Source of the DNA: Bacteroides pyogenes
Lineage (GTDB): Bacteria > Bacteroidota > Bacteroidia > Bacteroidales > Bacteroidaceae
Reading direction: 5' to 3'
Assembly: GCF_014196225.1 (NCBI RefSeq)
Contig: NZ_JACIDI010000004.1
Location: forward strand, 62,001 to 126,000
Length of the DNA: 64,000 bases
The notes under the pieces are model-generated. The model saw nothing but the letters and a program-made list of their open reading frames with translations. It did no database searches and was not told where the DNA came from. Below are positions 44,486 to 52,349 of this stretch, piece after piece. The translations under genes were made by a program, and so were the position numbers. The first letter of the stretch is position 1, and the number at the start of each line of letters is the position of its first letter.

Positions 44486-46279
44486 CTACATTCTGGAAGG
44501 AACTTCGATACCTAGCAAACCCATCCCGAGGCGAACCACTTTGGCTACATTGGCAGACAAGGCGATGCGAAACACCTTCACCGCTTCGTTTTCTTCGCGC
44601 AGAATGCTGAAATCGTGGTAGAACTGGTTGTATTCCTTTACCAAGTCGTATGTATAGTTGGCAATGACAGACGGGCTGTAATCTTCGCCCGCTTGCTTCA
44701 CCACTGCGGCAAAGTCCGCTACCATTTGGATAAGCCCTTTTTCTTTTTCCGTCAGCTCAATACCGACGGGAATCGTTCCGGTGATGGTTATTCCCATCTC
44801 GGCCGCTTTGCGCAGGACGGACTGTATGCGGGCGTAGGTATATTGGATGAAAGGTCCGGTATTGCCGTTGAAGTCGATGGATTCTTTCGGATTGAAAGTC
44901 ATGTTCTTGCGGGCGTCTACCTTCAGGATGAAGTATTTCAACGCGCCCAAACCTACGATGCGCGCAATGTTGTCGGCTTCTTCCTGAGTCAGCCCGTCCA
45001 GTTTGCCCAGCTCTTGCGACGTTTCTTTCGCGGTTTCTATCATTTCTTCCATCAGGTCGTCGGCATCGACCACGGTTCCTTCACGCGATTTCATTTTCCC
45101 CTCCGGAAGCTCCACCATGCCGTAAGAGAAATGCACGAGGCTCTTTCCCCATTCGAAGCCCAGCTTATCGAGTAGGATGGAAAGTACCTGAAAGTGGTAG
45201 TTCTGTTCATTTCCTACCACATAAATCATCTTGTCGATAGGATAGTCGGCAAAGCGAAGTTTGGCCGTCCCGATGTCCTGAGTCATATATACAGAAGTGC
45301 CGTCGGCACGAAGCAGCAGTTTGTGGTCTAAACCCTCGGCTGTCAAGTCTGCCCAAATGGAGCCGTCTTCCTTCTTGAAGAAAAGTCCTTTTTCCAATCC
45401 CTCCATTACTTTCTTTTTCCCTTCGAGATAGGTTTCCGATTCGTAGTATATCTTGTCGAACCCGACCCCCATTTTCCGGTACGTTTCATCGAACCCTGCA
45501 TATACCCAGTTGTTCATCATGTCCCACAAAGCACGTACTTCTGAGTCTCCAGCTTCCCACTTCACAAGCATTTCGCGGGTTTCCTGCATCAGGGGAGAGG
45601 CTGCTTCGGCTTCTTCTTTTGTCATGCCTTTTCCCATGAGTCTCGCTACTTCCTCTTTGTAATGTTTGTCGAAAGATACATAATAATCGCCTACCAAATG
45701 GTCGCCTTTCTTTCCGGAACTTTCCGGAGTTTCTCCGTTGCCGTATTTTTTCCATGCCAGCATCGATTTGCAGATGTGTATCCCCCGGTCGTTTACTATA
45801 TTGGTTTTCACCACTCGATTGCCGTTTGCCGATACAATGTTTGCCAGAGCGTTTCCCAGCAGATTGTTGCGTACATGTCCTAGGTGGAGAGGTTTGTTTG
45901 TGTTCGGCGAAGAATATTCGATCATTACTAACGGAGCTTTCTCGCCGGCTTCTGTCAAGCCGTAGTGCTCATCGGCCTGAATTTCATTCAGCAGTTCGAT
46001 CCATGCGTCCGATGCGACGGTCAGATTCAAAAATCCTTTTATCACATTGAAGGCAGCTACCGCAGGTTCATTCGCTTTCAGAAACTCTCCGATTTCCTGC
46101 GCTGTCTGTTCCGCTCCCTTTCTCGAAATTTTGAGGAAAGGAAAAACCACCAAGGTTAAATGCCCTTCAAATTCTCTCTTTGTTTTTTGCAGTTGCACCG
46201 ACTCCGGAGCCACGTCCTGTCCGTAGAGTGTTCTCAGTCCGTTGACAATGGATGCAACAAGTTTATCTTCTATCTTCAT
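44486..46279 (-). CDS. argS: Arginyl-tRNA synthetase
   Basis: A 597-residue class I aminoacyl-tRNA synthetase. It has the N-terminal Add-1 tRNA-recognition domain (about 1-95), the HIGH motif as HLGH in SSPNTNKPLHLGHVRNN, a Rossmann core, and the C-terminal DALR anticodon-binding domain. The start at ATG 46279 (MKIEDKL) is preferred: an in-frame ATG at 46354 would add 25 residues unlike the family and lies upstream of the terminator and -7 box. It loads arginine onto tRNA-Arg in the cytoplasm. Confidence 0.96.
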   Translation of the reverse strand: MKIEDKLVASIVNGLRTLYGQDVAPESVQLQKTKREFEGHLTLVVFPFLKISRKGAEQTAQEIGEFLKANEPAVAAFNVIKGFLNLTVASDAWIELLNEIQADEHYGLTEAGEKAPLVMIEYSSPNTNKPLHLGHVRNNLLGNALANIVSANGNRVVKTNIVNDRGIHICKSMLAWKKYGNGETPESSGKKGDHLVGDYYVSFDKHYKEEVARLMGKGMTKEEAEAASPLMQETREMLVKWEAGDSEVRALWDMMNNWVYAGFDETYRKMGVGFDKIYYESETYLEGKKKVMEGLEKGLFFKKEDGSIWADLTAEGLDHKLLLRADGTSVYMTQDIGTAKLRFADYPIDKMIYVVGNEQNYHFQVLSILLDKLGFEWGKSLVHFSYGMVELPEGKMKSREGTVVDADDLMEEMIETAKETSQELGKLDGLTQEEADNIARIVGLGALKYFILKVDARKNMTFNPKESIDFNGNTGPFIQYTYARIQSVLRKAAEMGITITGTIPVGIELTEKEKGLIQMVADFAAVVKQAGEDYSPSVIANYTYDLVKEYNQFYHDFSILREENEAVKVFRIALSANVAKVVRLGMGLLGIEVPSRM

Positions 46280-46300
46280 AATCAAGTTTTTTCTTGCGCG

Positions 46301-46308
46301 CAAAGATA
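46301..46308 (-). promoter_or_regulatory. -7 box of argS
   Basis: CAAAGATA on the + strand reads TATCTTTG on the minus strand, 22 bp before the argS ATG. It abuts the T run of the HU terminator, so the two units are separated by only a few bases. Confidence 0.65.
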
Positions 46309-46339
46309 CAAAAAAAGGGAGACGCTCCGCGCCTCCCTT
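46309..46339 (-). terminator. Rho-independent terminator of the HU gene
   Basis: On the minus strand AAGGGAG (46339-46333) pairs with CTCCCTT (46321-46315), with an inner GCG/CGC pairing, followed by a T run. It lies 27 bp after the HU stop. Confidence 0.85.
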
Positions 46340-46365
46340 CCCAAATTCTTTCAACGATCTCTATT

Positions 46366-46638
46366 TTATTCTACTGCTGCAGATAAGTCGGCACCGGCTT
46401 TAAATTTAGCCACCTTCTTTGCAGGAATAGTAATAGTTGCTTTTGTAGAGGGGTTGATACCCGTTCTTGCAGATCTTTCGCTTACAGAAAAAGTGCCAAA
46501 ACCAACTAAAGAAACCTTGTCACCAGCTTTCATAGCTTTGGTAACGGAAGAGATGAAAGCATCGAGTGCTTTTTTCGCATCAGCTTTGCTCATTTGAGCT
46601 TCTGTAGCCATTGCGCTAACAAGTTCAGATTTATTCAT
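46366..46638 (-). CDS. hup: HU-family DNA-binding protein
   Basis: A 90-residue nucleoid protein. N-terminal helices (MNKSELVSAMATEAQMSKAD) are followed by the beta-arm region with VSLVGFGTFSVSERSARTG and INPSTKATITIPAKKV, where GFGTF and the P-containing arm that intercalates into DNA are typical. It acts as a dimer that bends and compacts DNA. Single-gene unit with a strong promoter and terminator, in line with high expression. Confidence 0.97.
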   Translation of the reverse strand: MNKSELVSAMATEAQMSKADAKKALDAFISSVTKAMKAGDKVSLVGFGTFSVSERSARTGINPSTKATITIPAKKVAKFKAGADLSAAVE

Positions 46639-46700
46639 AATACTAAATAAAATAGATTAATTAAATATATTACATTAAAAGATCATTCATAAGAACCTCA

Positions 46701-46731
46701 CAAATATAGATGAACAAAATAATATATCAAA
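46701..46731 (-). promoter_or_regulatory. Promoter of the HU gene
   Basis: On the minus strand TTTG (46731-46728), 19 bp, TATATTTG (46708-46701), a full consensus match in a very AT-rich region. The leader is about 55 nt. Confidence 0.85.
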
Positions 46732-46813
46732 CAAAAACAGCAAAAAAACACAGCAAATTATTGAAAAAGAGCTAATAGAGTGCTTTTTTATGCTTTAAAA
46801 CAGAAAATATTCT

Positions 46814-46821
46814 TACTTTTG
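46814..46821 (+). promoter_or_regulatory. -7 box for the rhomboid operon
   Basis: TACTTTTG fits TAnnTTTG, 35 bp before the first rhomboid gene. T-rich sequence lies at the -33 position without a clear TTTG. Confidence 0.6.
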
Positions 46822-46856
46822 CCGGAAATTAATAAAATATATAAGAAGAAAAACGT

Positions 46857-47531
46857 ATGCCTGCTATCACTAAGAACTTGATAATTATCAATATATTATT
46901 TTTTTTCGGAACTTTTGTAGCTCAGCGTTACAACATAGACCTCGTGAATTATTTGGGGTTGCACTTTTTCTTAGCCGGCGATTTTAATCCTGCGCAGCTT
47001 GTCACTTACATGTTTATGCACGGAGGGTTTGCCCACCTCTTCTTTAATATGTTCGCTGTTTTTATGTTTGGTCCTGTTCTCGAACAAACCTGGGGACCTA
47101 AACGTTTTCTTTTTTATTATATGGTATGCGGCATAGGCGCGGGGCTGATACAGGAAGGTGTTCAGTATATACAATACGCAACGGAGCTGAGTCAGTATTC
47201 GCAAGTGAATATCGGTACGAGAATCATTCCGATGGGAGATTATCTGAACCTGATGACCACTATCGGTGCCTCTGGAGCAGTATTTGCCATCTTGTTGGCG
47301 TTCGGAATGCTGTTTCCCAATAACCGCTTGTTCGTTTTCCCGATACCGTTTCCCATCAAAGCCAAGTACTTTGTTGTCGGCTATGCTTTGATCGAACTGT
47401 ATGCGGGGGTTGCCAACCATGTAGGAGATAATATAGCTCACTTCGCCCACTTGGGGGGAATGGTGTTCGGTTTTATCTTGATTATGTATTGGAGGAAAAA
47501 AGACAGAAGCAATGGCACGTATTATAACTGA
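46857..47531 (+). CDS. Rhomboid-family intramembrane serine protease (first)
   Basis: A 224-residue polytopic inner-membrane protease with six predicted helices. Conserved HGGFAHLFFNM (about 55-65), catalytic Ser139 in GASGAV, and catalytic His198 in HLGGMVFG are all present, so it should be active. It cleaves membrane proteins within the bilayer; the substrate is unknown. Its end overlaps the start of a second rhomboid gene by 20 bp, and an EEP-family gene follows, so the three form one operon. Confidence 0.92.
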   Translation: MPAITKNLIIINILFFFGTFVAQRYNIDLVNYLGLHFFLAGDFNPAQLVTYMFMHGGFAHLFFNMFAVFMFGPVLEQTWGPKRFLFYYMVCGIGAGLIQEGVQYIQYATELSQYSQVNIGTRIIPMGDYLNLMTTIGASGAVFAILLAFGMLFPNNRLFVFPIPFPIKAKYFVVGYALIELYAGVANHVGDNIAHFAHLGGMVFGFILIMYWRKKDRSNGTYYN

Positions 47532-48414
47532 TTTAAAGGAGAAGTTCAAGAAGGGAGATCTTCTTGTCCGGCTTATATACATCAATGCGGGTGTCTTTAT
47601 CATCGGCGCGTTGGTAAATGTCTTTTTGAAACTTTTCAACCAAAGTCCCGCAGGCTTTTTAGAATGGTTTGCGCTACCCGCCTCTTTCCCCCGTTTAGCC
47701 CTTCAACCGTGGTCGATACTGACTTATATGTTCATACATGCCGACTTTCTGCACATCTTGTTCAATATGCTGTGGCTTTACTGGTTCGGTATTTTGTTCC
47801 TTCGCTCTTTTACTGCCCGGCATTTGTTGGGGGTGTATGTGTTGGGAGGAATATGCGGAGGTTTGCTTTACATGATTGCTTACAATGTTTTCCCGTTTTT
47901 CAGCGATTCCGTAATTTATAGTGTCCTGATAGGCGCTTCTGCTTCCACACTGGCCATTGTGGCTGCTATTGCTTACAGGGAGCCCGATTATCGGGTATAT
48001 TTGCTTTTCTTCAGAGCTGTCCGGCTGAAATATCTGGCTTTGGTGGCTGTCGGTGCAGATTTGCTTCTTATTACTTCGGGTAATGCGGGAGGTCATATTG
48101 CTCACCTTGGAGGTGCACTGTCCGGTTTATGTTTCGCCGCTTTTCTGAATAAAGGTGTCGATCTCACAGGATGGATCAACAAGTTGATCGACGGTGTGGC
48201 GGCATTGTTTCGCAAAGATACTTGGAGACGCAAACCGAAAATGAAAGTGCATTACAGACCTAATGCCGACCGTGCGAGAGACTACGATTACAATGCCCGT
48301 AAAAAAGCGCAGTCTGACGAAGTAGACCGTATCTTGGAGAAACTCAAACGATCAGGCTATGAAAGTCTGACAACGGAAGAAAAAAAGAGCTTGTTCGACG
48401 CAAGTAAAAGATAA
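47512..48414 (+). CDS. Rhomboid-family intramembrane serine protease (second)
   Basis: A 300-residue rhomboid with a cytoplasmic C-terminal extension. It has HADFLHILFNMLWLYWFG, a catalytic Ser143 in the variant motif GASAS (Ala in place of the second Gly of GxSG), and His198 in HIAHLGGALSG. The last about 85 residues are basic and charged (RRKPKMKVHYRPNADRARDY), a tail found on the second of such paired genes in Bacteroidota. It overlaps the first rhomboid gene by 20 bp; the EEP gene follows after 3 bp. Confidence 0.9.
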   Translation: MARIITDLKEKFKKGDLLVRLIYINAGVFIIGALVNVFLKLFNQSPAGFLEWFALPASFPRLALQPWSILTYMFIHADFLHILFNMLWLYWFGILFLRSFTARHLLGVYVLGGICGGLLYMIAYNVFPFFSDSVIYSVLIGASASTLAIVAAIAYREPDYRVYLLFFRAVRLKYLALVAVGADLLLITSGNAGGHIAHLGGALSGLCFAAFLNKGVDLTGWINKLIDGVAALFRKDTWRRKPKMKVHYRPNADRARDYDYNARKKAQSDEVDRILEKLKRSGYESLTTEEKKSLFDASKR

Positions 48415-48417
48415 CGT

Positions 48418-49524
48418 ATGAAAGGTATAGGTAGATTCGTATCATATATTATTCTGGGCATCAATGTTTTCTTTGTCATAATGTTGGTGCTTTCGGCATA
48501 TAGTCCCTACCTGCATCCACAAAGGTTCTCGTTCGCCTCTTGCTTAGGGTTGGTCTTTCCTGTGTTTTTGGCGATCAACCTGTGTTTCCTTGTTTTTTGG
48601 ATTGTTTTTAATTTCAGGTATGCCTTGTTTTCTTTGCTTGGCTTGTTGATTTGCTTTTCGCAGATACTGACCTATTTTCCCATCAATTCCCGTACGGAAG
48701 AAATGCCGGAAGGAAGCATCAAACTTCTTTCTTATAATGTGATGGGCTTCAACGGGCTGACGAAAAAAGAAGGGAAAAACCCGATCTTGTCTTATGTGGC
48801 GAACAGCGGAGCGGATATTATTTGCCTGCAAGAGTATGCATACTCGGGAAATGAAAGGTATCTCACCAAGCAAGATATATTCAAAGCACTGAAAGAGTAT
48901 CCGTTCCATTTTATCGGAAAGCATGGCAAAGGAGATGCGGAACTTGCTTGTTTCTCCAAATTTCCCATATTATCGGCTAAGGCTGTCGACTATGAGAGCA
49001 ACTACAATGGCTCTATGCAATATGTTCTTAAGGTGAACAACGATACCCTTTTGTTGATAAACAACCATTTGGAATCCAATAAGCTTACCATGCAAGACAG
49101 GGGGATGTATGAGGATATGATCGACGCCCCCGATGCGAAGAAAGTGAAGTGGGGTGCCCGCTTGCTGCTTAATAAGTTGGCGGAGGCTTCGGCTATCCGC
49201 TCTTATCAGGCCGATTCGGTAGCCAACGTCATAGAGCGGAGCCGATACTCTACGATGATTGTCTGCGGAGACTTCAACGATGCTCCCATATCTTATACTC
49301 ACCGGGTTCTTACCCGTAAGCTCGATGACGCTTTCACAAAATCGGGTAGGGGATTAGGTATTTCCTACAACAGGAACAAGTTTTATTTCCGCATAGACAA
49401 TATCCTGATTAGTCCCGACTTGAAAGCTTATAATTGTACGGTAGACCGTTCTATCAGCGATTCCGATCATTATCCCATCTGGTGTTATATAAACAAAAAG
49501 AGTGTAAGGAAGCCCGATGTATAG
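48418..49524 (+). CDS. Membrane-anchored endonuclease/exonuclease/phosphatase-family protein
   Basis: A 368-residue protein with three N-terminal membrane helices (to about residue 88) followed by an EEP domain. Its metal and catalytic motifs are visible: LLSYNVMGFNG, DIICLQEYAY, NNHLES, CGDFNDAP and the final SDHYPIW. Members act as nucleases or as lipid/inositol phosphodiesterases; which is true here is unknown. The domain would face the periplasm or cytoplasm depending on topology. It is the third gene of the rhomboid operon (3 bp after rhomboid 2). Confidence 0.88.
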   Translation: MKGIGRFVSYIILGINVFFVIMLVLSAYSPYLHPQRFSFASCLGLVFPVFLAINLCFLVFWIVFNFRYALFSLLGLLICFSQILTYFPINSRTEEMPEGSIKLLSYNVMGFNGLTKKEGKNPILSYVANSGADIICLQEYAYSGNERYLTKQDIFKALKEYPFHFIGKHGKGDAELACFSKFPILSAKAVDYESNYNGSMQYVLKVNNDTLLLINNHLESNKLTMQDRGMYEDMIDAPDAKKVKWGARLLLNKLAEASAIRSYQADSVANVIERSRYSTMIVCGDFNDAPISYTHRVLTRKLDDAFTKSGRGLGISYNRNKFYFRIDNILISPDLKAYNCTVDRSISDSDHYPIWCYINKKSVRKPDV

Positions 49525-49610
49525 AATTGAAATTCCTATAGTAATATAGAGTGGATGTTATAATCAGGCAAGAAAAACGAATGTAGAACATAACCCATAA
49601 ATCCCTTATT

Positions 49611-51695
49611 ATGATAAAGAAAACAGTAATTATTTTAGCGGCGAGTTGTATGATGTGTTCATGCGCAACAAAAACAGAGACTAATCCTTTCTTTACGGAT
49701 TTTCAAACAGAGTATGGTGTTCCTCCTTTCGATAAAATCAAGATCGAACACTACGAACCGGCTTTTCTTAAAGGCATTGAGGAACAGAACCGGCTTATCG
49801 GGGACATTGTTTCCAATTCGGAAACACCCACTTTCGAGAATACAATTGTCGCTTTAGACCAGAGTTCCCCGATATTAGACCGTGTAGGCGCCGTTTTCTT
49901 CAACATGACGAGTGCGGAAACCACCGAAGCTCTTACTGATCTCTCCATGAAGATGGCGCCGGTACTCTCGGAGCACGAAGATAACATTCTGTTGAACAAG
50001 AAGCTTTTCGAACGTGTGAAGGAGGTGTACGACAACCGGAATCCGGAGCAACTGACCGCAGAGCAGCAACGCTTGCTTGATAAGACTTATAAGAGGTTTG
50101 TACGTTCGGGTGCAAATCTGAGTGCGGAACAGCAAGACCGCCTGCGCGAAATAAACAAAGAGCTTTCTACGCTCGGGCTTGCGTTCAGCAATAATATTCT
50201 GAACGAGAACAACACTTTCAAACTGTTTGTCGATAAAGAGGAAGACCTTGCCGGGCTTCCCGAATGGTTCCGACAAAGCGCTGCGGCAGAAGCCGAAGCG
50301 GCCGGAGAGGCGGGCAAGTGGCTGTTTACCCTGCACAATGCAAGCCGTTTGCCCTTCTTGCAATATTCCGAAAACCGCCCCTTGCGCGAGCAGCTGTATA
50401 CGGCTTACATCTGCCGTGGAAACAATGACGATAAGAACGACAATAAGGAGAATATTCGGAAGATTATTTCGCTGCGCCTTGAGAAAGCCCGGATGCTCGG
50501 TTTCGACAGTTATGCCAACTTCGTGCTGGATGAGACCATGGCCAAGAACGACGCCAATGTGATGCAACTTCTCAATAAATTGTGGAGCTATGCTTTGCCC
50601 AAAGCCAAAGCGGAAGCTGTGGAGTTGCAGAAGCTGATGGATAAGGAAGGCAAGGGAGAAAAACTGGCTGCATGGGATTGGTGGTATTACACCGAAAAGT
50701 TGCGGAAAGAGAAGTACGACCTGTCTGAAGAGGAGACGAAGCCTTACTTCAAGCTCGAGAATGTACGAGACGGAGCGTTCATGGTTGCCAACAAACTGTA
50801 TGGAATTACTCTATCCAACTTGGAAGGTGTTCCTACCTATCATCCCGATGTAGAAGTATTCGAAGTGAAAGACGCCGACGGTTCTCAGCTCGGTATCTTC
50901 TATGTGGACTATTTCCCCCGTCCCGGGAAGCGTGGCGGCGCATGGATGAGCAACTATCGCGAGCAATACGGGGATGTACGTCCGTTGGTATGCAACGTAT
51001 GCAGCTTTACCAAACCTGTGGGCGACACGCCTTCGCTGCTTACGCTCGACGAAGTGGAAACTCTTTTCCACGAATTCGGTCACGGATTGCACGGCCTGTT
51101 GACCAAATGCCAATATAAAGGTACTTCGGGAACCAATGTGGTGCGCGATTTCGTAGAGCTTCCTTCGCAGATCAACGAGCATTGGGCCACCGAACCGGAG
51201 GTACTGAAAATGTATGCCAAGCATTATGCTACCGGAGAGACGATTCCCGATGAACTTATCGAAAAAATATTGAAACAGCAGACTTTCAATCAGGGATTCA
51301 TTACTACCGAACTGCTTGCGGCTGCCATGCTCGATATGGATCTCCATATGCTGAAAGATGTAAGCAATTTGGATATCCTCGAGTTCGAAAAGCAAGCGAT
51401 GGATAAGCTGGGCTTGATTCCGGAAATCGCTCCCCGTTATCGAGCTACCTACTTCAACCACATCATCGGCGGGTATGCGGCAGGATACTACAGCTATCTT
51501 TGGGCGAATGTATTGGACAACGACGCGTTCGAGGCGTTCAAAGAACGCGGCATCTTCGATAAGACCACTGCCGACCTGTTCCGCAACAATGTACTGGCAA
51601 AAGGAGACAGTGACGACCCGATGGTGCTCTACAAGAATTTCCGCGGGGCAGAGCCGAGTCTGGAACCTTTGCTGAAAAATAGGGGAATGAAATAG
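49611..51695 (+). CDS. dcp: M3-family peptidase (peptidyl-dipeptidase Dcp-like) lipoprotein
   Basis: A 694-residue zinc oligopeptidase. The signal sequence ends in a lipobox (MCSC, Cys about 19), so it is anchored to a membrane outside the cytoplasm. The metal site is H487-E-F-G-H491 in TLFHEFGHGLHGLL, with the downstream Glu in a helix about 25 residues on. The prolyl-oligopeptidase-like helical bowl limits it to short peptides. It would trim imported peptides in the periplasm. It follows the EEP gene by 86 bp and may be read through from the same operon. Confidence 0.92.
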   Translation: MIKKTVIILAASCMMCSCATKTETNPFFTDFQTEYGVPPFDKIKIEHYEPAFLKGIEEQNRLIGDIVSNSETPTFENTIVALDQSSPILDRVGAVFFNMTSAETTEALTDLSMKMAPVLSEHEDNILLNKKLFERVKEVYDNRNPEQLTAEQQRLLDKTYKRFVRSGANLSAEQQDRLREINKELSTLGLAFSNNILNENNTFKLFVDKEEDLAGLPEWFRQSAAAEAEAAGEAGKWLFTLHNASRLPFLQYSENRPLREQLYTAYICRGNNDDKNDNKENIRKIISLRLEKARMLGFDSYANFVLDETMAKNDANVMQLLNKLWSYALPKAKAEAVELQKLMDKEGKGEKLAAWDWWYYTEKLRKEKYDLSEEETKPYFKLENVRDGAFMVANKLYGITLSNLEGVPTYHPDVEVFEVKDADGSQLGIFYVDYFPRPGKRGGAWMSNYREQYGDVRPLVCNVCSFTKPVGDTPSLLTLDEVETLFHEFGHGLHGLLTKCQYKGTSGTNVVRDFVELPSQINEHWATEPEVLKMYAKHYATGETIPDELIEKILKQQTFNQGFITTELLAAAMLDMDLHMLKDVSNLDILEFEKQAMDKLGLIPEIAPRYRATYFNHIIGGYAAGYYSYLWANVLDNDAFEAFKERGIFDKTTADLFRNNVLAKGDSDDPMVLYKNFRGAEPSLEPLLKNRGMK

Positions 51696-51867
51696 TCATA
51701 ATGAACGGCGGCACGGATGTATGACGACAGTATGTTCGTCGGTGCTGCTTTCAGATGCTTACTATATTGCTTTTGACAGAAAATCGGGGAAGCGTCATCT
51801 AAGCCTTACTTTCTTTGGGCTAAATGGTACTTCCCGTTTTTTGTTTGTTTAAGAAAACAAATTCATA

Positions 51868-52109
51868 TATATATATATCCCATGCTGGGTATATATGCCT
51901 ACCATGCTGTACATATATGCCTACCATGCTGTACATATATGCTTACCATGCTGTACATATATGCCTACCATGCTGTACATATATGCCTACCATGCTGTAC
52001 ATATATGCCTACCATGCTGTACATATATGCCTACCATGCTGTACATATATACCTACCATGCTGTACATATATATTCACCGTGCTGTCTATATATGTCTAC
52101 CGCAGTGCC
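51868..52109 (+). repeat. 22-bp tandem repeat array 4 (eleven units)
   Basis: Eleven units of 22 bp, from 51868 to 52109. The seven units starting at 51912 are CATATATGCCTACCATGCTG+TA with only two single-base changes (at units 51934 and 52044); the outer units are diverged. Because 22 is not a multiple of three, reading frames across it give a 22-residue repeating peptide in all frames, which is an artefact. The array lies between the M3 peptidase and secDF. The remaining gap to 52350 holds only the secDF promoter. Confidence 0.95.
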
Positions 52110-52250
52110 GAAATATATGCAAAGCATCGGGACTATCTAATTGTATCTTTCTTGTTAAATAATGTTGTCCGAACTGTGATTCGAAACGCAAAAAAGGCCT
52201 TAATCATCAAATATTTGAGGGCTTATTATACCTGAATGTGAAAAAAAAAC

Positions 52251-52258
52251 TATATTTG
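52251..52258 (+). promoter_or_regulatory. -7 box of secDF
   Basis: TATATTTG fits TAnnTTTG exactly. It gives a leader of about 85 nt to 52350. No TTTG lies at the usual -33 distance. Confidence 0.6.
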
Positions 52259-52349
52259 CAGCCTTGTATGTAGAAGACAAAACTATATACAACCGATGGG
52301 AACCGAAATTTAAATTAAAAAGTAATCATCATAAAAATTTTAAAGTAAA

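Noticed and set aside
46280-46354. Longer N-terminus for argS from ATG 46354
   Set aside because: It would cross the HU terminator and the argS -7 box and adds residues unlike the family.
51868-52109. CRISPR array
   Set aside because: The 22-bp units are directly abutting, with no unique spacers and no cas genes nearby.
51824-52235. Three overlapping small proteins with repeated ICLPCCTYMPTMLYIYAYHAVH-type pattern
   Set aside because: They are translations of the 22-bp tandem repeat in all three frames, produced because 22 is not a multiple of three; no start context or promoter supports them.
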